From Spirosoma endophyticum (GTDB lineage Bacteria; Bacteroidota; Bacteroidia; Cytophagales; Spirosomataceae), in assembly GCF_900112365.1 (NCBI RefSeq), contig NZ_FOLQ01000001.1, forward strand, positions 1,116,001 through 1,180,000: DNA of 64,000 bases. Direction: 5' to 3'. Each line of letters opens with the position of its first letter. Position 1 is the stretch's first letter. This document shows, in pieces, positions 36,805 through 45,718 of the stretch. Under the pieces are notes generated by a model. The model worked only from the letters and a program-made list of their open reading frames with translations. It was not told the DNA's origin and ran no database searches. Position numbers and translations under genes: made by a program.

Positions 36805-37242
36805 ATGACAACTACAAAAGTTAGCACAGTAGAACAGAACAAAGCTGTAATGCGCAAGATTGTGAATGGAAACGATGCCAGAGAATTCTATTCCTATCTT
36901 GACGACGTAGCGGAAGATTTTGTAGGACATACCGCATTTGTTCCTGATGACCTGCATGGCAACAGGTCGTTGAGTGAATTTTTTTATCTGACCGAAGAAG
37001 TCGCTTTCCCGGATGGTTTTCATGTCATTCACAACTTGTTTGGCGAAGGAGATCTGGTGACGCTGGAACTTTCCTACAAAGGCACCTTCACCGGACCATT
37101 ACCCAATGGAACACCGCCAAACGGAAAAGTATGTGAATTTAAATACAATATGATCAGCCGGTTCGCCGATGGTAAACTGGCTGAGTTATGGTGGTATTCG
37201 TATGACTCGTATACGCTCATGAAGGAACTGGGCATGATTTAA
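36805..37242 (+). CDS. SnoaL-like NTF2-fold protein (ester cyclase type)
   Basis: A 145-residue protein of the SnoaL/NTF2-like alpha+beta barrel. Typical marks are VEQNKAVMRKIVNGNDAREF, the FVGHTAFV strand region, the FPDGFHVIHNLFGEGDLVTLEL sheet and GKLAELWWYSYD near the end. SnoaL proteins cyclise polyketide-like esters or just bind small molecules. It is the first of four NTF2-like proteins in this locus, and the first gene of the unit with the HpcH/HpaI aldolase (13 bases downstream). Confidence 0.85.
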   Translation: MTTTKVSTVEQNKAVMRKIVNGNDAREFYSYLDDVAEDFVGHTAFVPDDLHGNRSLSEFFYLTEEVAFPDGFHVIHNLFGEGDLVTLELSYKGTFTGPLPNGTPPNGKVCEFKYNMISRFADGKLAELWWYSYDSYTLMKELGMI

Positions 37243-37255
37243 AAATCAATAAATC

Positions 37256-38008
37256 ATGAATTTAAGGCAAAAACTTCATTCTGGTGAGATAGCTTATGGC
37301 TTAACCTTAACAATTGGTACGCCCCAAATTGCAGAATTGGTTGCTAATCTTGGTTTCGACTGGATCTGGATTGAGACAGAACATACGACAATGAGCCTGG
37401 ATACTATTCTGGCTCAGTTACAGGCCATTTCGGGTACCGGGACAAAAGCTGTTGTGCGTGTTGATTGCAATGACCAGACAACCATCAAACGGGTGCTGGA
37501 TACGGGCCCCGATGGCATACTTATTCCCTCCGTTAATAGCCTGGAAGATGCTGAGAAAGCCATAAAATTTACCAAATATCCTCCCCTCGGCGAAAGAGGA
37601 ATTGGCCTGGCCCGTGCTCAGGGGTATGGCCTTAAGTTGGCCAGCTACATAAAGTCGGCCAACGATGAAGTGGCAACGATTTTTATGATTGAGCACATTC
37701 TGGCGGTTCAGAATATTCATGAGATTCTTCAGGTTGAAGGGTTAGATGGCGTTATTATCGGAGCACTGGATCTGGCTGGAAGTATGAACCTTCAAAATGA
37801 TCTGTCAAATCCTTTGATTGAAATTGAGGTTCAGAAGGTATTGGCTGCCTGTAAAAAAGCGGGTATTGCCTGTGGCGCTTTTGTAGGCGATCCCAATCAG
37901 GCAAAAGCACGAATTCAGGAGGGTTTTCGCCTGCTGACATTAGGTGCGGATGTACTGCTATTGGCATCTTCAGCGAAGAACGTCCTCGATTCAGTGAAAA
38001 AAGCCTGA
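37256..38008 (+). CDS. HpcH/HpaI family class II aldolase
   Basis: A 250-residue metal-dependent aldolase. Key residues are visible: IETEHTTMS (near residue 40), VRVDCND (Arg), the metal-binding Glu in MIEHILAVQNI and the Asp in IIGALDLAGSM, and PPLGERGIG. This family cleaves or makes 2-keto-3-deoxy or 4-hydroxy-2-keto acids, giving pyruvate and an aldehyde. It ends 6 bases before a very stable hairpin. With the ThDP enzyme and glyoxalase-like proteins of the next unit, it may supply or consume an aldehyde or pyruvate; this is inferred. Confidence 0.88.
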   Translation: MNLRQKLHSGEIAYGLTLTIGTPQIAELVANLGFDWIWIETEHTTMSLDTILAQLQAISGTGTKAVVRVDCNDQTTIKRVLDTGPDGILIPSVNSLEDAEKAIKFTKYPPLGERGIGLARAQGYGLKLASYIKSANDEVATIFMIEHILAVQNIHEILQVEGLDGVIIGALDLAGSMNLQNDLSNPLIEIEVQKVLAACKKAGIACGAFVGDPNQAKARIQEGFRLLTLGADVLLLASSAKNVLDSVKKA

Positions 38009-38014
38009 TGCTAA

Positions 38015-38073
38015 ATGGCTCCCGTTTAAATTGATTGATATAACCTGTATCAATCAATTTAAACGGGAGCCAT
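38015..38073. terminator. Strong hairpin after the aldolase gene
   Basis: Perfect 26-base arms beginning ATGGCTCCCGTTTAAATTGA (38015-38040) and their complement (38048-38073) around a 7-base loop. It separates the NTF2/aldolase unit from the next promoter. Confidence 0.85.
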
Positions 38074-38182
38074 CAAAGCAAGAAACATGGCAAAGTGAGC
38101 ATATATAGGCTATAAATTTGCTTTAATACTTCATTTCTGATTCTCGTATATACACCCTTTCCTAACTCACACCCATTAGCTC

Positions 38183-38252
38183 GTTGTTCACTCCACCAAA
38201 ATCGTTGTTCACGGCAAATAATCACGTTGAATGAAAGAAAACCATAGCTTTG
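38183..38252 (+). promoter_or_regulatory. LytTR-type direct repeat and promoter of the large island
   Basis: Two GTTGTTCAC copies (38183 and 38204) are exactly 21 bp apart, followed by TAGCTTTG (38245-38252); the distance from the proximal copy to the -7 box is 41 bp. It is the most regular of the three sites. Confidence 0.68.
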
Positions 38253-38495
38253 AATAAAAGAAATATTTAGTTTTGGTTAAGTGAATGAGCGCAGAAATGC
38301 GCCTTAACCTTCCTCTTATGAAAACAACCAGCTACGTTTCCACACACACGATAAGTCCGCCATAGCCATATAAGATCTGCTGGCTAATTAATTCGGTTTA
38401 CAGGAACCGTGGGCGTATCATGTCCTCATTTTTTGAGCACATCCAGCCTCGCATTGCTCTTATTTATCCTTTTTACCAAAAACTTCTCTCTTTAC
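38253..38495 (+). other. Leader of the large island
   Basis: About 240 bases with no supported gene. A 15-codon frame from ATG 38318 (MKTTSYVSTHTISPP, then stop) may be a leader peptide, but there is nothing to confirm it. Confidence 0.35.
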
Positions 38496-39323
38496 ATGTC
38501 AAAGAAAATTCTGGCTATCCTATCAGAATATGGATACTGGGGAATCGAACTAGTGGGCCCGCTGACAAAACTCGAAGAGGCCGGCTATACCGTCGAGTTC
38601 ATGACGCCCAAAGGCAAAAAAGCCGAAGCATTACCACCCAGTTACGACACAACCTATGTAGACCCGCCATTGGGTACGTGCGTTACCACGCCCCTTGCCG
38701 CCGAAATGGTGAAGGCTTTCGAGGCAACGAACCGATTGGAAGAACGGAAGAATATGTCGGAAGTAATTCCCGAACGGCCTTACTTCTCTTCATCTGATTT
38801 TCTCCGGAAATTCGAAAAATACTTCAGCGACCTGAAAATAGCTCAGGAAGACCTCACCACAGAATATGCAGCCTTGCTGCTCGTGGGTGGTAGCGGGCCA
38901 ATTATCGACATCGTTAATAATCAGCGGGTTCACGATATTATCCTGGCATTTCACAAAAAAGATATGCCGATTGGTGCCATTTGTTACGGTGTTGCTCCCC
39001 TTGTGTTCGCGCGGGATTTTAACGAACGTCGGTCAATTATCAAGGGCAAACATGTTACAGGGCACTGCATTGAATACGATTATCACGACGGTACGGGATT
39101 TTTGAATACAGACCTGAACATAGGGCCACCACCTTACGTACTGGAATATTTGCTGTCGGACGCTGTTGGACCGGAAGGCCAGTATCACGGCAATTTTGGA
39201 AAAGAAACCTCGGTCATCGTCGATTATCCGTTCATAACTGCCCGGTCGTTACAGTGCTCATTTGAATTTGGGGATCAGTTTGTTAATGTGCTGGATAACG
39301 GACTGAAGCGCTATGGCTGGTAA
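38496..39323 (+). CDS. DJ-1/PfpI superfamily protein 1
   Basis: The protein has 275 residues from the ATG at 38496 (MSKKILAILSEYG); the longer in-frame version adds 29 unlikely residues. The fold is DJ-1/PfpI: the Glu of YWGIELVGP (E18), GGSGPIIDIV, and the nucleophile Cys163 in GAICYGVAPLV. A C-terminal extension holds GPEGQYHGNF. Members act as glyoxalase III, deglycase or chaperone. It resembles the second DJ-1 protein at 46996 (same DAVGP..G segment and the FGD..V.VL end). It overlaps the ThDP gene by 11 bases. Confidence 0.85.
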   Translation: MSKKILAILSEYGYWGIELVGPLTKLEEAGYTVEFMTPKGKKAEALPPSYDTTYVDPPLGTCVTTPLAAEMVKAFEATNRLEERKNMSEVIPERPYFSSSDFLRKFEKYFSDLKIAQEDLTTEYAALLLVGGSGPIIDIVNNQRVHDIILAFHKKDMPIGAICYGVAPLVFARDFNERRSIIKGKHVTGHCIEYDYHDGTGFLNTDLNIGPPPYVLEYLLSDAVGPEGQYHGNFGKETSVIVDYPFITARSLQCSFEFGDQFVNVLDNGLKRYGW

Positions 39324-41016
39324 GACTGGTAATCAGAAGGTTATCGAACAGTTCCTGGCCGATGGCATGGACCACATGTTCGGCAATCCTGGCACGGTGG
39401 AACAAGGTTTCCTGGATGCTGTTGCCGAATACCCTGCCATGAAATACATCCTGACGCTTCAGGAGAGTGTCGCCGTGATGATGGCCGATGGATATGCTCG
39501 TGCTACCCAACACCCAACGCTGGTTCAGCTACACAGCTCTCCCGGTATTGGCAACGCGGTTGGCGCTTTATATCAGGCCAAACGGGGTCATGCGCCCCTG
39601 GTTGTGATTGGCTCCGACGCTGGTTTGCAGTACATGAATATGGACGCGCAGATGGCCAACGATTTGGTGGCGATGATGGCACCCGTGACGAAGTACGCGA
39701 CGATGGTACAATCCTCTAAATCGTTGCTTCGCACGTTACGTCGGGCAATCAAAATAGCGGGTACAGCGCCCATGGGACCGGTTTATGTGTGCATGCCCAT
39801 GGATGTTCTGGACGAGATAAACGATGAGCCGGTGGTACCCACCAGCTTTCCGTCGACGCGGGTAGCACCCACATCGGAAGACATTGACGAAGCCGCTCAA
39901 CTGCTGCTGGAAGCTGAAACACCAGTCATTTTTGCGGGAGATGGTGTGGCGTATTCCGGGGCTAACGATGCGCTTACCAAAGTGGCCGAGTTGCTGGGTG
40001 CCGACGTATACGGGGTCGATTTTGGCGACGTATTCATCGATACCACGCATCCACTCTATAAAGGTACAACCGGTCACATGTTTGGTTCTTTCAGCCATCC
40101 ACTGACCAGCAAGGCCGACACGAACCTGATCGTTGGGACATACATGGTGCCAGAGGTTTTCCCTCGTCTGGAAGATATCTATAAGCCGGGTGCCAAGGTG
40201 ATCCACTTCGACCTCAACGCCTACGAAATCGCCAAAAATCACCACGTCGATCTGGGAATCGTTAGCGACCCTAAACTGTCACTGGAAGCCCTGGCAAAAG
40301 CGATTGAAGCGAAACAGACGGATGCCCAAAAAGCAGCCGCCGAAAGTCGGTTGAAGGCCGCGCAGGAAGCGAAGCAAACGCCCTCGAACGTAGCGCAACC
40401 CGAAACACCGACGGACGTAGTGAAACCGTTGCAGATGGCACAGTTTGCCAACGTACTGGCCCAGAAAGTCCCTGCCGATGTCATTATTTTCGACGAAGCG
40501 CTGACCAGTTCGCCAGCCGTACAGCAAGCCATTCCGCCCCGTAAGCCCGGTTCTTATTTCACGACCCGTGGTGGATCGTTAGGGGTTGGCTTTCCGGGCG
40601 CCATCGGTGTCAAGCTGGTGCATCCCGACAAAACGGTTATTGGTTTCTCTGGCGACGGCGGTAGTATGTACACCATTCAGGCCCTTTGGTCGGCGGTGCG
40701 GCATAATACGGGTGCCAAGTTCGTCGTCTGCAACAACGGTTCCTACAAACTTCTGCAACTCAACATTGATGTGTACTGGAAGGAACGTAGCATCGAGAGC
40801 CATAACTACCCATTGTCGTTTGACCTCTCCTTCCCGCCTACCCGTTTCGACCTGATGGCCCAGTCAATGGGTGTCGATGCGGTTCGGGTCGAACGTATCG
40901 AAGAAATCGGACCGGCCATTGACCGGATGCTGGCCGACGACAAGCCGTTTCTAATTGATCTCGTGCTGGAGGGAAATCACCAGTCCGATTGGGTGAAAAC
41001 GAATTGCTCGCAATAG
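39313..41016 (+). CDS. Thiamine-diphosphate-dependent enzyme (acetolactate synthase/benzoylformate decarboxylase type)
   Basis: A 567-residue enzyme. The N-terminal Pyr domain has MFGNPGTVEQGFL and the ThDP-activating Glu51 in LTLQESVAVMMADGYARAT; the PP domain has GFSGDGGSMYTIQALWSAVR and the NNGSYKLLQ Mg-binding end (GDG...NN). It could decarboxylate a 2-keto acid or join two carbonyl compounds (acyloin formation). Substrate-determining loops cannot be read. It overlaps DJ-1 protein 1 by 11 bases, so translation is coupled. A Pro/Thr/Gln-rich inter-domain linker (around residue 345-375) is longer than usual. Confidence 0.9.
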   Translation: MAGKTGNQKVIEQFLADGMDHMFGNPGTVEQGFLDAVAEYPAMKYILTLQESVAVMMADGYARATQHPTLVQLHSSPGIGNAVGALYQAKRGHAPLVVIGSDAGLQYMNMDAQMANDLVAMMAPVTKYATMVQSSKSLLRTLRRAIKIAGTAPMGPVYVCMPMDVLDEINDEPVVPTSFPSTRVAPTSEDIDEAAQLLLEAETPVIFAGDGVAYSGANDALTKVAELLGADVYGVDFGDVFIDTTHPLYKGTTGHMFGSFSHPLTSKADTNLIVGTYMVPEVFPRLEDIYKPGAKVIHFDLNAYEIAKNHHVDLGIVSDPKLSLEALAKAIEAKQTDAQKAAAESRLKAAQEAKQTPSNVAQPETPTDVVKPLQMAQFANVLAQKVPADVIIFDEALTSSPAVQQAIPPRKPGSYFTTRGGSLGVGFPGAIGVKLVHPDKTVIGFSGDGGSMYTIQALWSAVRHNTGAKFVVCNNGSYKLLQLNIDVYWKERSIESHNYPLSFDLSFPPTRFDLMAQSMGVDAVRVERIEEIGPAIDRMLADDKPFLIDLVLEGNHQSDWVKTNCSQ

Positions 41017-41072
41017 CAATCAGCAACAACATAACTTTCCTCTTTTTTAACCACATTCTATTACAGATCAAG

Positions 41073-41495
41073 ATGTTAACAAACGAATCAATCCAGGAAT
41101 TAGCCGCCGTCTGGTATAAAAAATTAGATGTTCATGCCCCAATGGTCGAGGTATTACCCATGCTGGCGGATAAAGAGCTGGAGATGGTTTTCCCCGAAGC
41201 AACGATCTATGGCTGGGCGGGTTTTGAAGGCTGGTTTCAGCGCGTCATCCGCATTTTCTTCGACGAAATACATACCCTTAAAGAAGTAACGCCAACGATT
41301 GACGGCGACAAGGCGACGGTTAAGGTGATTGTAAAATGGGAAGCTAGTGTCTGGAATGCACCGAAAGCCACCAGCAAACGCATCATCGCCGACGCGTATC
41401 AAACCTGGGAAATGGGCGTAATCGATGGCAAAACAGTGATTACGAAGTACGTAGTAGATGGTTTGGAGTATTACGAAGGATCAGCCACTTTATAA
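41073..41495 (+). CDS. NTF2-like (SnoaL-type) protein 2
   Basis: The protein has 140 residues from the ATG at 41073 (MLTNESIQELAAVWYKKLD). The helix-strand pattern of NTF2-like proteins is clear, with LADKELEMVFPEATIYGWAG, VKVIVKWEASVWNAPKATS and TKYVVDGLEYYEG. No catalytic residue can be assigned. The next NTF2-like gene follows by 12 bases. Confidence 0.8.
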   Translation: MLTNESIQELAAVWYKKLDVHAPMVEVLPMLADKELEMVFPEATIYGWAGFEGWFQRVIRIFFDEIHTLKEVTPTIDGDKATVKVIVKWEASVWNAPKATSKRIIADAYQTWEMGVIDGKTVITKYVVDGLEYYEGSATL

Positions 41496-41507
41496 ACCCG
41501 AAACGCC

Positions 41508-41900
41508 ATGACAAACGTACCAGACACTAAGCTCGGAGCCATGTACAAGGCTCATATTCAGTTCATTCTGGATAAGAACATTGAAGCCCTGCTGGATCAA
41601 TATACCGACGACGCTCTGCTCATCAGCAGTTTCATGAAGACCCCGCTTTATTACAAAGGCAAGGAGCAGATTCGCGAGCATATGCAGGGGATTTTAGGCA
41701 TCGACGGGCTGGAAACAGACATTGTTTTCTGGGCCGAAACCGAAGATCCCGAAACGATCATGATAACCGAACAGATTACCATGACTACTGCCGATGGAGA
41801 AAGCCATATGCGGTTTGCCGATAGCTGGGTACTGCGCGATGGTCGAATTGCCATCCACTTTGCCGGCATGGTTCAACATCCCGACGGATCACTGGCTTAA
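41508..41900 (+). CDS. NTF2-like (SnoaL/DUF4440-type) protein 3
   Basis: A 130-residue NTF2-like protein (MYKAHIQFILDKNIEALLDQY; IREHMQGILGIDGLE; EQITMTTADGESHMRFADSWVLRDGRI). It follows the second copy closely and precedes the molybdenum-hydroxylase-like gene by 29 bases. It may form a heteromer with the other copies, but that is a guess. Confidence 0.8.
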   Translation: MTNVPDTKLGAMYKAHIQFILDKNIEALLDQYTDDALLISSFMKTPLYYKGKEQIREHMQGILGIDGLETDIVFWAETEDPETIMITEQITMTTADGESHMRFADSWVLRDGRIAIHFAGMVQHPDGSLA

Positions 41901-41929
41901 CCTACTACTGGCTCATTCCTATCCTCTTT

Positions 41930-44812
41930 ATGAACCTCGATCTACTCGTTAACCAGACCCCTTGCCAGCACGACGTTGCCCCTAACGTATTGCTAATCGA
42001 TTTCCTACGTGACAAACTCGAACTGACCGGCACGAAATGGGGATGCGGGTCAGGGATGTGCGGAACGTGTAACGTACTGGTCGACGGCAAGACGACCAAA
42101 AGTTGTCAAATACTGGCCGTTGAAGCTGACGGCTCTTCGATCACAACGATTGAAGGATTAGCAACCGACGTACTGCATCCGATTCAGGCGGCTTTCCAGG
42201 AAAATTTTGCGGTTCAGAATGGTTTCTCCACGCCAGGTCTTGTTATGGCTGCCGTTGAATTGCTGAACGAAAATCCGAACCCAACCGAAGACGAAATCAA
42301 GCTGTGGTTACGGGGAAACTTATCCCGTGAAAGCGGTTACCAACCGGTTGTCAATGCCATTCTGGATGCGGCTGACCGTATTAGTGGCACCGATAATGGG
42401 CACGCTCCTACCCCCGCAAACGGACAGGGAATCGGAGAACGGGTAACGCCGATCAAAACCAAAGAAATATTAAACGGCAATGCCCAGTATATTGCCGACA
42501 TGACGTTGCCGGGGATGGCTCACGCGGCTATTCTGCAAAGCCCGCACGGTCATGCCATCATTAAAAATCTGGATACGTCAGAAGCCGAAACCATGCCCGG
42601 TGTCATTCGGGTGTTTACGGCCAAGGATACCGAGCAGATTATGCCAATGCCGGTTATCTGGGTTCCGCCCTACGCCGAGAGTCACTTTCTGCCCCATCCA
42701 TCCGGTATCGTTCCGGGGTCGCACCGGGTGTTTGCCACCGATCGGGTTCGGTTTGCGGGAGATCAGTTAGCCGCCGTTGTCGCTGAAACGCGCGAACAGG
42801 CGTATGCTGCTTTGGAAAAAATTAAGGTAGACTACGAAGCCTTACCCGTTGTACTCGATCCGGAAGAAGCGCTGAAAGACGGGGCTCCCCTCCTGCACGA
42901 AACCGCGCCGAACAACCGCCTGATTCATGCCATGTTTGGCGATAAAGAGGCTACCGAGAAAGCCATTGCCGATGCGGAAGTAGTCGTTGAGCAACGGATT
43001 TACAACCAGCGGATGATGCAGAATACCCTCGAAGTGCGGGGCGCATTGGCCGATTATAACGCCAAAACGAATCAGTACACGTTGTGGGCCAATACGCAGA
43101 TTCCGTATCCGCACCGCCTGCTGATTTCGCTCTACGTACTCGGCATTCCGTATAATAATCTGCGGGTCATTATTCCCTACATGGGAGAGAGCAACGGCTG
43201 CAAGGGTAACCTTTATCCTGATACACCGCTGGTACTCTGGATGGCCAAGCAATTAGGTCGTCCCGTTAAATGGGTCGATACCCGCGAGGGCTTCGCCCGC
43301 AACACGGCACAATCCCGCGATCAGGTTCAGTACGGAACGATTGCCGGTACGAAGGATGGGAAAATTTCGGCGCTTATGTGCCGGGCCTACAGCAACGTAG
43401 GGGCTTATCCAGTCATCAACGCGCCCGGTCAGCCATTGCCTCTTATCGGAAAAAGCATTACGGGTGCTTATGTGATTCCGCATCCCTGCTATGAGGTGGA
43501 TGTGGTCTACACTAATAAGGTACCAACCGCTCCCATGCGGGGTTCAGGCCGGGCAGAAGCCATTTTCTTCATGGAACGGATGATCGAAATGTATGCCCGC
43601 GAGATTGGGATGGACCCAGCCGAAGTGCGCCGGATAAACATGGTCAAACCCGATCAGTTCCCCTTCGACAACGGACTGGGCTGGACGTACGATTCGGGCA
43701 CTTACGAAAATCTGCTGAATCTGGTCCTGGAAAAAGCGGGCTACATCGACCTGGCGGCCATGAAACTGGAAGCTAGTCAACGCGGCAAATGGCTGGGCAT
43801 GGGTATTGGCTCGTACGTAGCCGCAGCGGGCGTTGGCCCATCCGCCAAGATGGGTGCCGAAGGATTGCTGAGCGGTACCTGGGGCAGTGCTTACATTCAC
43901 GTAGCACCATCGGGGGAAGTCGCTATCACCACCGGCGCGCAACCCCACGGACAGTCGCAGGATACGACGTTTGTGCAGATTGCCGCTGATACGTTGCAGA
44001 TTCCGATGGAGTACATCACCCTGAAGCACTCCGATACGTCGAACCCGATCTACTACGGTCAGGCCAGCTACGGTAGTCGGTCGCTCAGTGTGGAAGGCGC
44101 TGCCGTTAAGCAGGGTTGCCTGGCTATTATCCAGAAGGCACGGGAATTTGCGGCCTATCTGTTCAAGATGCCCATTGACCTGATCGAGTACAAAGACGGA
44201 AAAGTAATTGGTACGCCAGCGCCGGAACAGGCGGTAATGCCGTTGCAAGTGGTCGCGCTGATGCTATGGTTCGGCTGGGACTTGCCAGAGGGTATGGCTC
44301 CCGGTCTGGAAACAACGGCGTATTTCGACCCAAAAAATTTCAATTTCCCCTTCGGCACGCACGTTGCCATTGTGGAGGTCGACCAGGAAACTTACAACGT
44401 CGAACTCAAACGCTACGTAGCGGGCAATGACTACGGGGTTGTGGTTAATCCGGGGGTTGTAGACGGACAGACCTATGGTAACATTGTTCTGGGCGTCGGT
44501 CAGGCACTTTCCGAAGAAGGTCTCTACGATCCGGAAACGGGTATGGTCTTAACGACAGACTTCGATACGTATGCGATTCCGAGAGCCGACTGGTTCCCTG
44601 AAATCGAGTTAATTCGCACCGAAACGCCATCACCGACCAACATCCTTGGCGCTAAAGGAGCTGGTGATGTCAGCAATCCGGGTGTTGCCCCAACGATCGT
44701 GAACGCCATTATTAATGCCCTGTCTGAGTTTGACGTCAAGCACATTGACATGCCAGTTACGCCAGAAAAGCTCTGGGATATTGTTCATACCCATCAATTC
44801 GAAACGGTATAA
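41930..44812 (+). CDS. Fused xanthine dehydrogenase-like protein (2Fe-2S + molybdopterin large subunit) with lost cofactor motifs
   Basis: A 960-residue fusion of the small (2Fe-2S) and large subunits of the molybdenum hydroxylase family. The first cluster is intact (C39, C44, C47, C59 in KWGCGSGMCGTCNVLVDG and KSC). The second cluster region reads NGFSTPGLV and GNLSRESGY: N97, S100, S132 and E134 replace all four Cys. In the large part the GGGFG loop is MGESNGCKG (G419-G423), and the catalytic-Glu loop reads AKGAGDVSN, with Asp913. The RGSGR and LGRPVKWV segments are kept. Mo hydroxylation by the usual route is therefore doubtful. The start ATG at 41930 is fixed by the small-subunit opening. 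Confidence 0.85.
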   Translation: MNLDLLVNQTPCQHDVAPNVLLIDFLRDKLELTGTKWGCGSGMCGTCNVLVDGKTTKSCQILAVEADGSSITTIEGLATDVLHPIQAAFQENFAVQNGFSTPGLVMAAVELLNENPNPTEDEIKLWLRGNLSRESGYQPVVNAILDAADRISGTDNGHAPTPANGQGIGERVTPIKTKEILNGNAQYIADMTLPGMAHAAILQSPHGHAIIKNLDTSEAETMPGVIRVFTAKDTEQIMPMPVIWVPPYAESHFLPHPSGIVPGSHRVFATDRVRFAGDQLAAVVAETREQAYAALEKIKVDYEALPVVLDPEEALKDGAPLLHETAPNNRLIHAMFGDKEATEKAIADAEVVVEQRIYNQRMMQNTLEVRGALADYNAKTNQYTLWANTQIPYPHRLLISLYVLGIPYNNLRVIIPYMGESNGCKGNLYPDTPLVLWMAKQLGRPVKWVDTREGFARNTAQSRDQVQYGTIAGTKDGKISALMCRAYSNVGAYPVINAPGQPLPLIGKSITGAYVIPHPCYEVDVVYTNKVPTAPMRGSGRAEAIFFMERMIEMYAREIGMDPAEVRRINMVKPDQFPFDNGLGWTYDSGTYENLLNLVLEKAGYIDLAAMKLEASQRGKWLGMGIGSYVAAAGVGPSAKMGAEGLLSGTWGSAYIHVAPSGEVAITTGAQPHGQSQDTTFVQIAADTLQIPMEYITLKHSDTSNPIYYGQASYGSRSLSVEGAAVKQGCLAIIQKAREFAAYLFKMPIDLIEYKDGKVIGTPAPEQAVMPLQVVALMLWFGWDLPEGMAPGLETTAYFDPKNFNFPFGTHVAIVEVDQETYNVELKRYVAGNDYGVVVNPGVVDGQTYGNIVLGVGQALSEEGLYDPETGMVLTTDFDTYAIPRADWFPEIELIRTETPSPTNILGAKGAGDVSNPGVAPTIVNAIINALSEFDVKHIDMPVTPEKLWDIVHTHQFETV

Positions 44813-44816
44813 AATC

Positions 44817-45662
44817 ATGATCGGAACACAACTTACCTACGAAGCACCCGACACGCTGAAAGGTGTGCTTGACCTGATCGGCCGTCAAGGGTATCAGGTA
44901 TTAACCGCCGACCAGTCGTTGGTCAGCACCATGAAAAAAGGAGCAGCGTCTCCTCAGGCACTGGTTAGTCTACGCAAAGTGCCGGGGCTGGCCACCATTG
45001 GCAACGAGTCTGGCGAATTACACATTGGTACGTCGACTTCCTATGCCAGCCTGCTCAAACACGAAGCCATTGGCCAGTATCCCATTCTGGCTCAGGCATT
45101 AGCCACGATTCAGGACCCGCACTTGCGCCATAACTGCACGCTTGGAGGAGCCCTGCATTACGGCGGTCATGCCCATGCGGCCGTTCTCGCGGCACTGATG
45201 GCACTCGATGCAAAGGCCGTTGTGCTAAGTCGGGAAGACGATACGCGGCTACCCATCCAATCCTTTAGTCAGTATGGCAAGCGGGTGCCGCTTCCGGCGG
45301 GCAAACTGGTAACGGCCGTAGTCGTTCCGATAGCTCAACAAACCACAGGCTGCTATCTGGAAATAGAACAATTGTCAGGTCGTCAACCGGCGCATGGCAT
45401 CGCGGTAACACTACGTTCGTCTGAGCGGGGCGTCGAAGAAGCCCGGATTATTCTGGCTGGTTTCACTGAACAACCTGTTCAACTGCAACCGATCGAAACG
45501 TCGCTGAATGGGCGGCCCCTGAATCTGTCGCGCATTGACGAAGCAGTCGAGATGATTGACGAAAATACTTTGCCCGTTACGGCTGGCAACGGACCGAAAG
45601 GCTATTATTATCAATTAGCTAAAGTGCTGATCCGTCGATCGTTAACACAATTAGCTGGTTAA
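44817..45662 (+). CDS. Molybdenum-hydroxylase FAD-binding (CoxM-like) subunit, divergent
   Basis: The protein has 281 residues from the ATG at 44817 (MIGTQLTYEAPDTLKGVLDL). It is the medium subunit of the molybdenum hydroxylase family and follows the fused large subunit by 4 bases. The first FAD loop, usually AGGQSL, reads TADQSL (residues 30-35), and the second keeps TLGGA (108-112) but lacks the usual acidic residue after it. The CO-dehydrogenase flavoprotein C-terminal domain seems present. FAD binding is thus uncertain. Confidence 0.8.
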   Translation: MIGTQLTYEAPDTLKGVLDLIGRQGYQVLTADQSLVSTMKKGAASPQALVSLRKVPGLATIGNESGELHIGTSTSYASLLKHEAIGQYPILAQALATIQDPHLRHNCTLGGALHYGGHAHAAVLAALMALDAKAVVLSREDDTRLPIQSFSQYGKRVPLPAGKLVTAVVVPIAQQTTGCYLEIEQLSGRQPAHGIAVTLRSSERGVEEARIILAGFTEQPVQLQPIETSLNGRPLNLSRIDEAVEMIDENTLPVTAGNGPKGYYYQLAKVLIRRSLTQLAG

Positions 45663-45718
45663 CTTACTGGCGATAATGATTAAATTAAAGTTACCTTCCT
45701 CTTTTTAATCAATAACTA

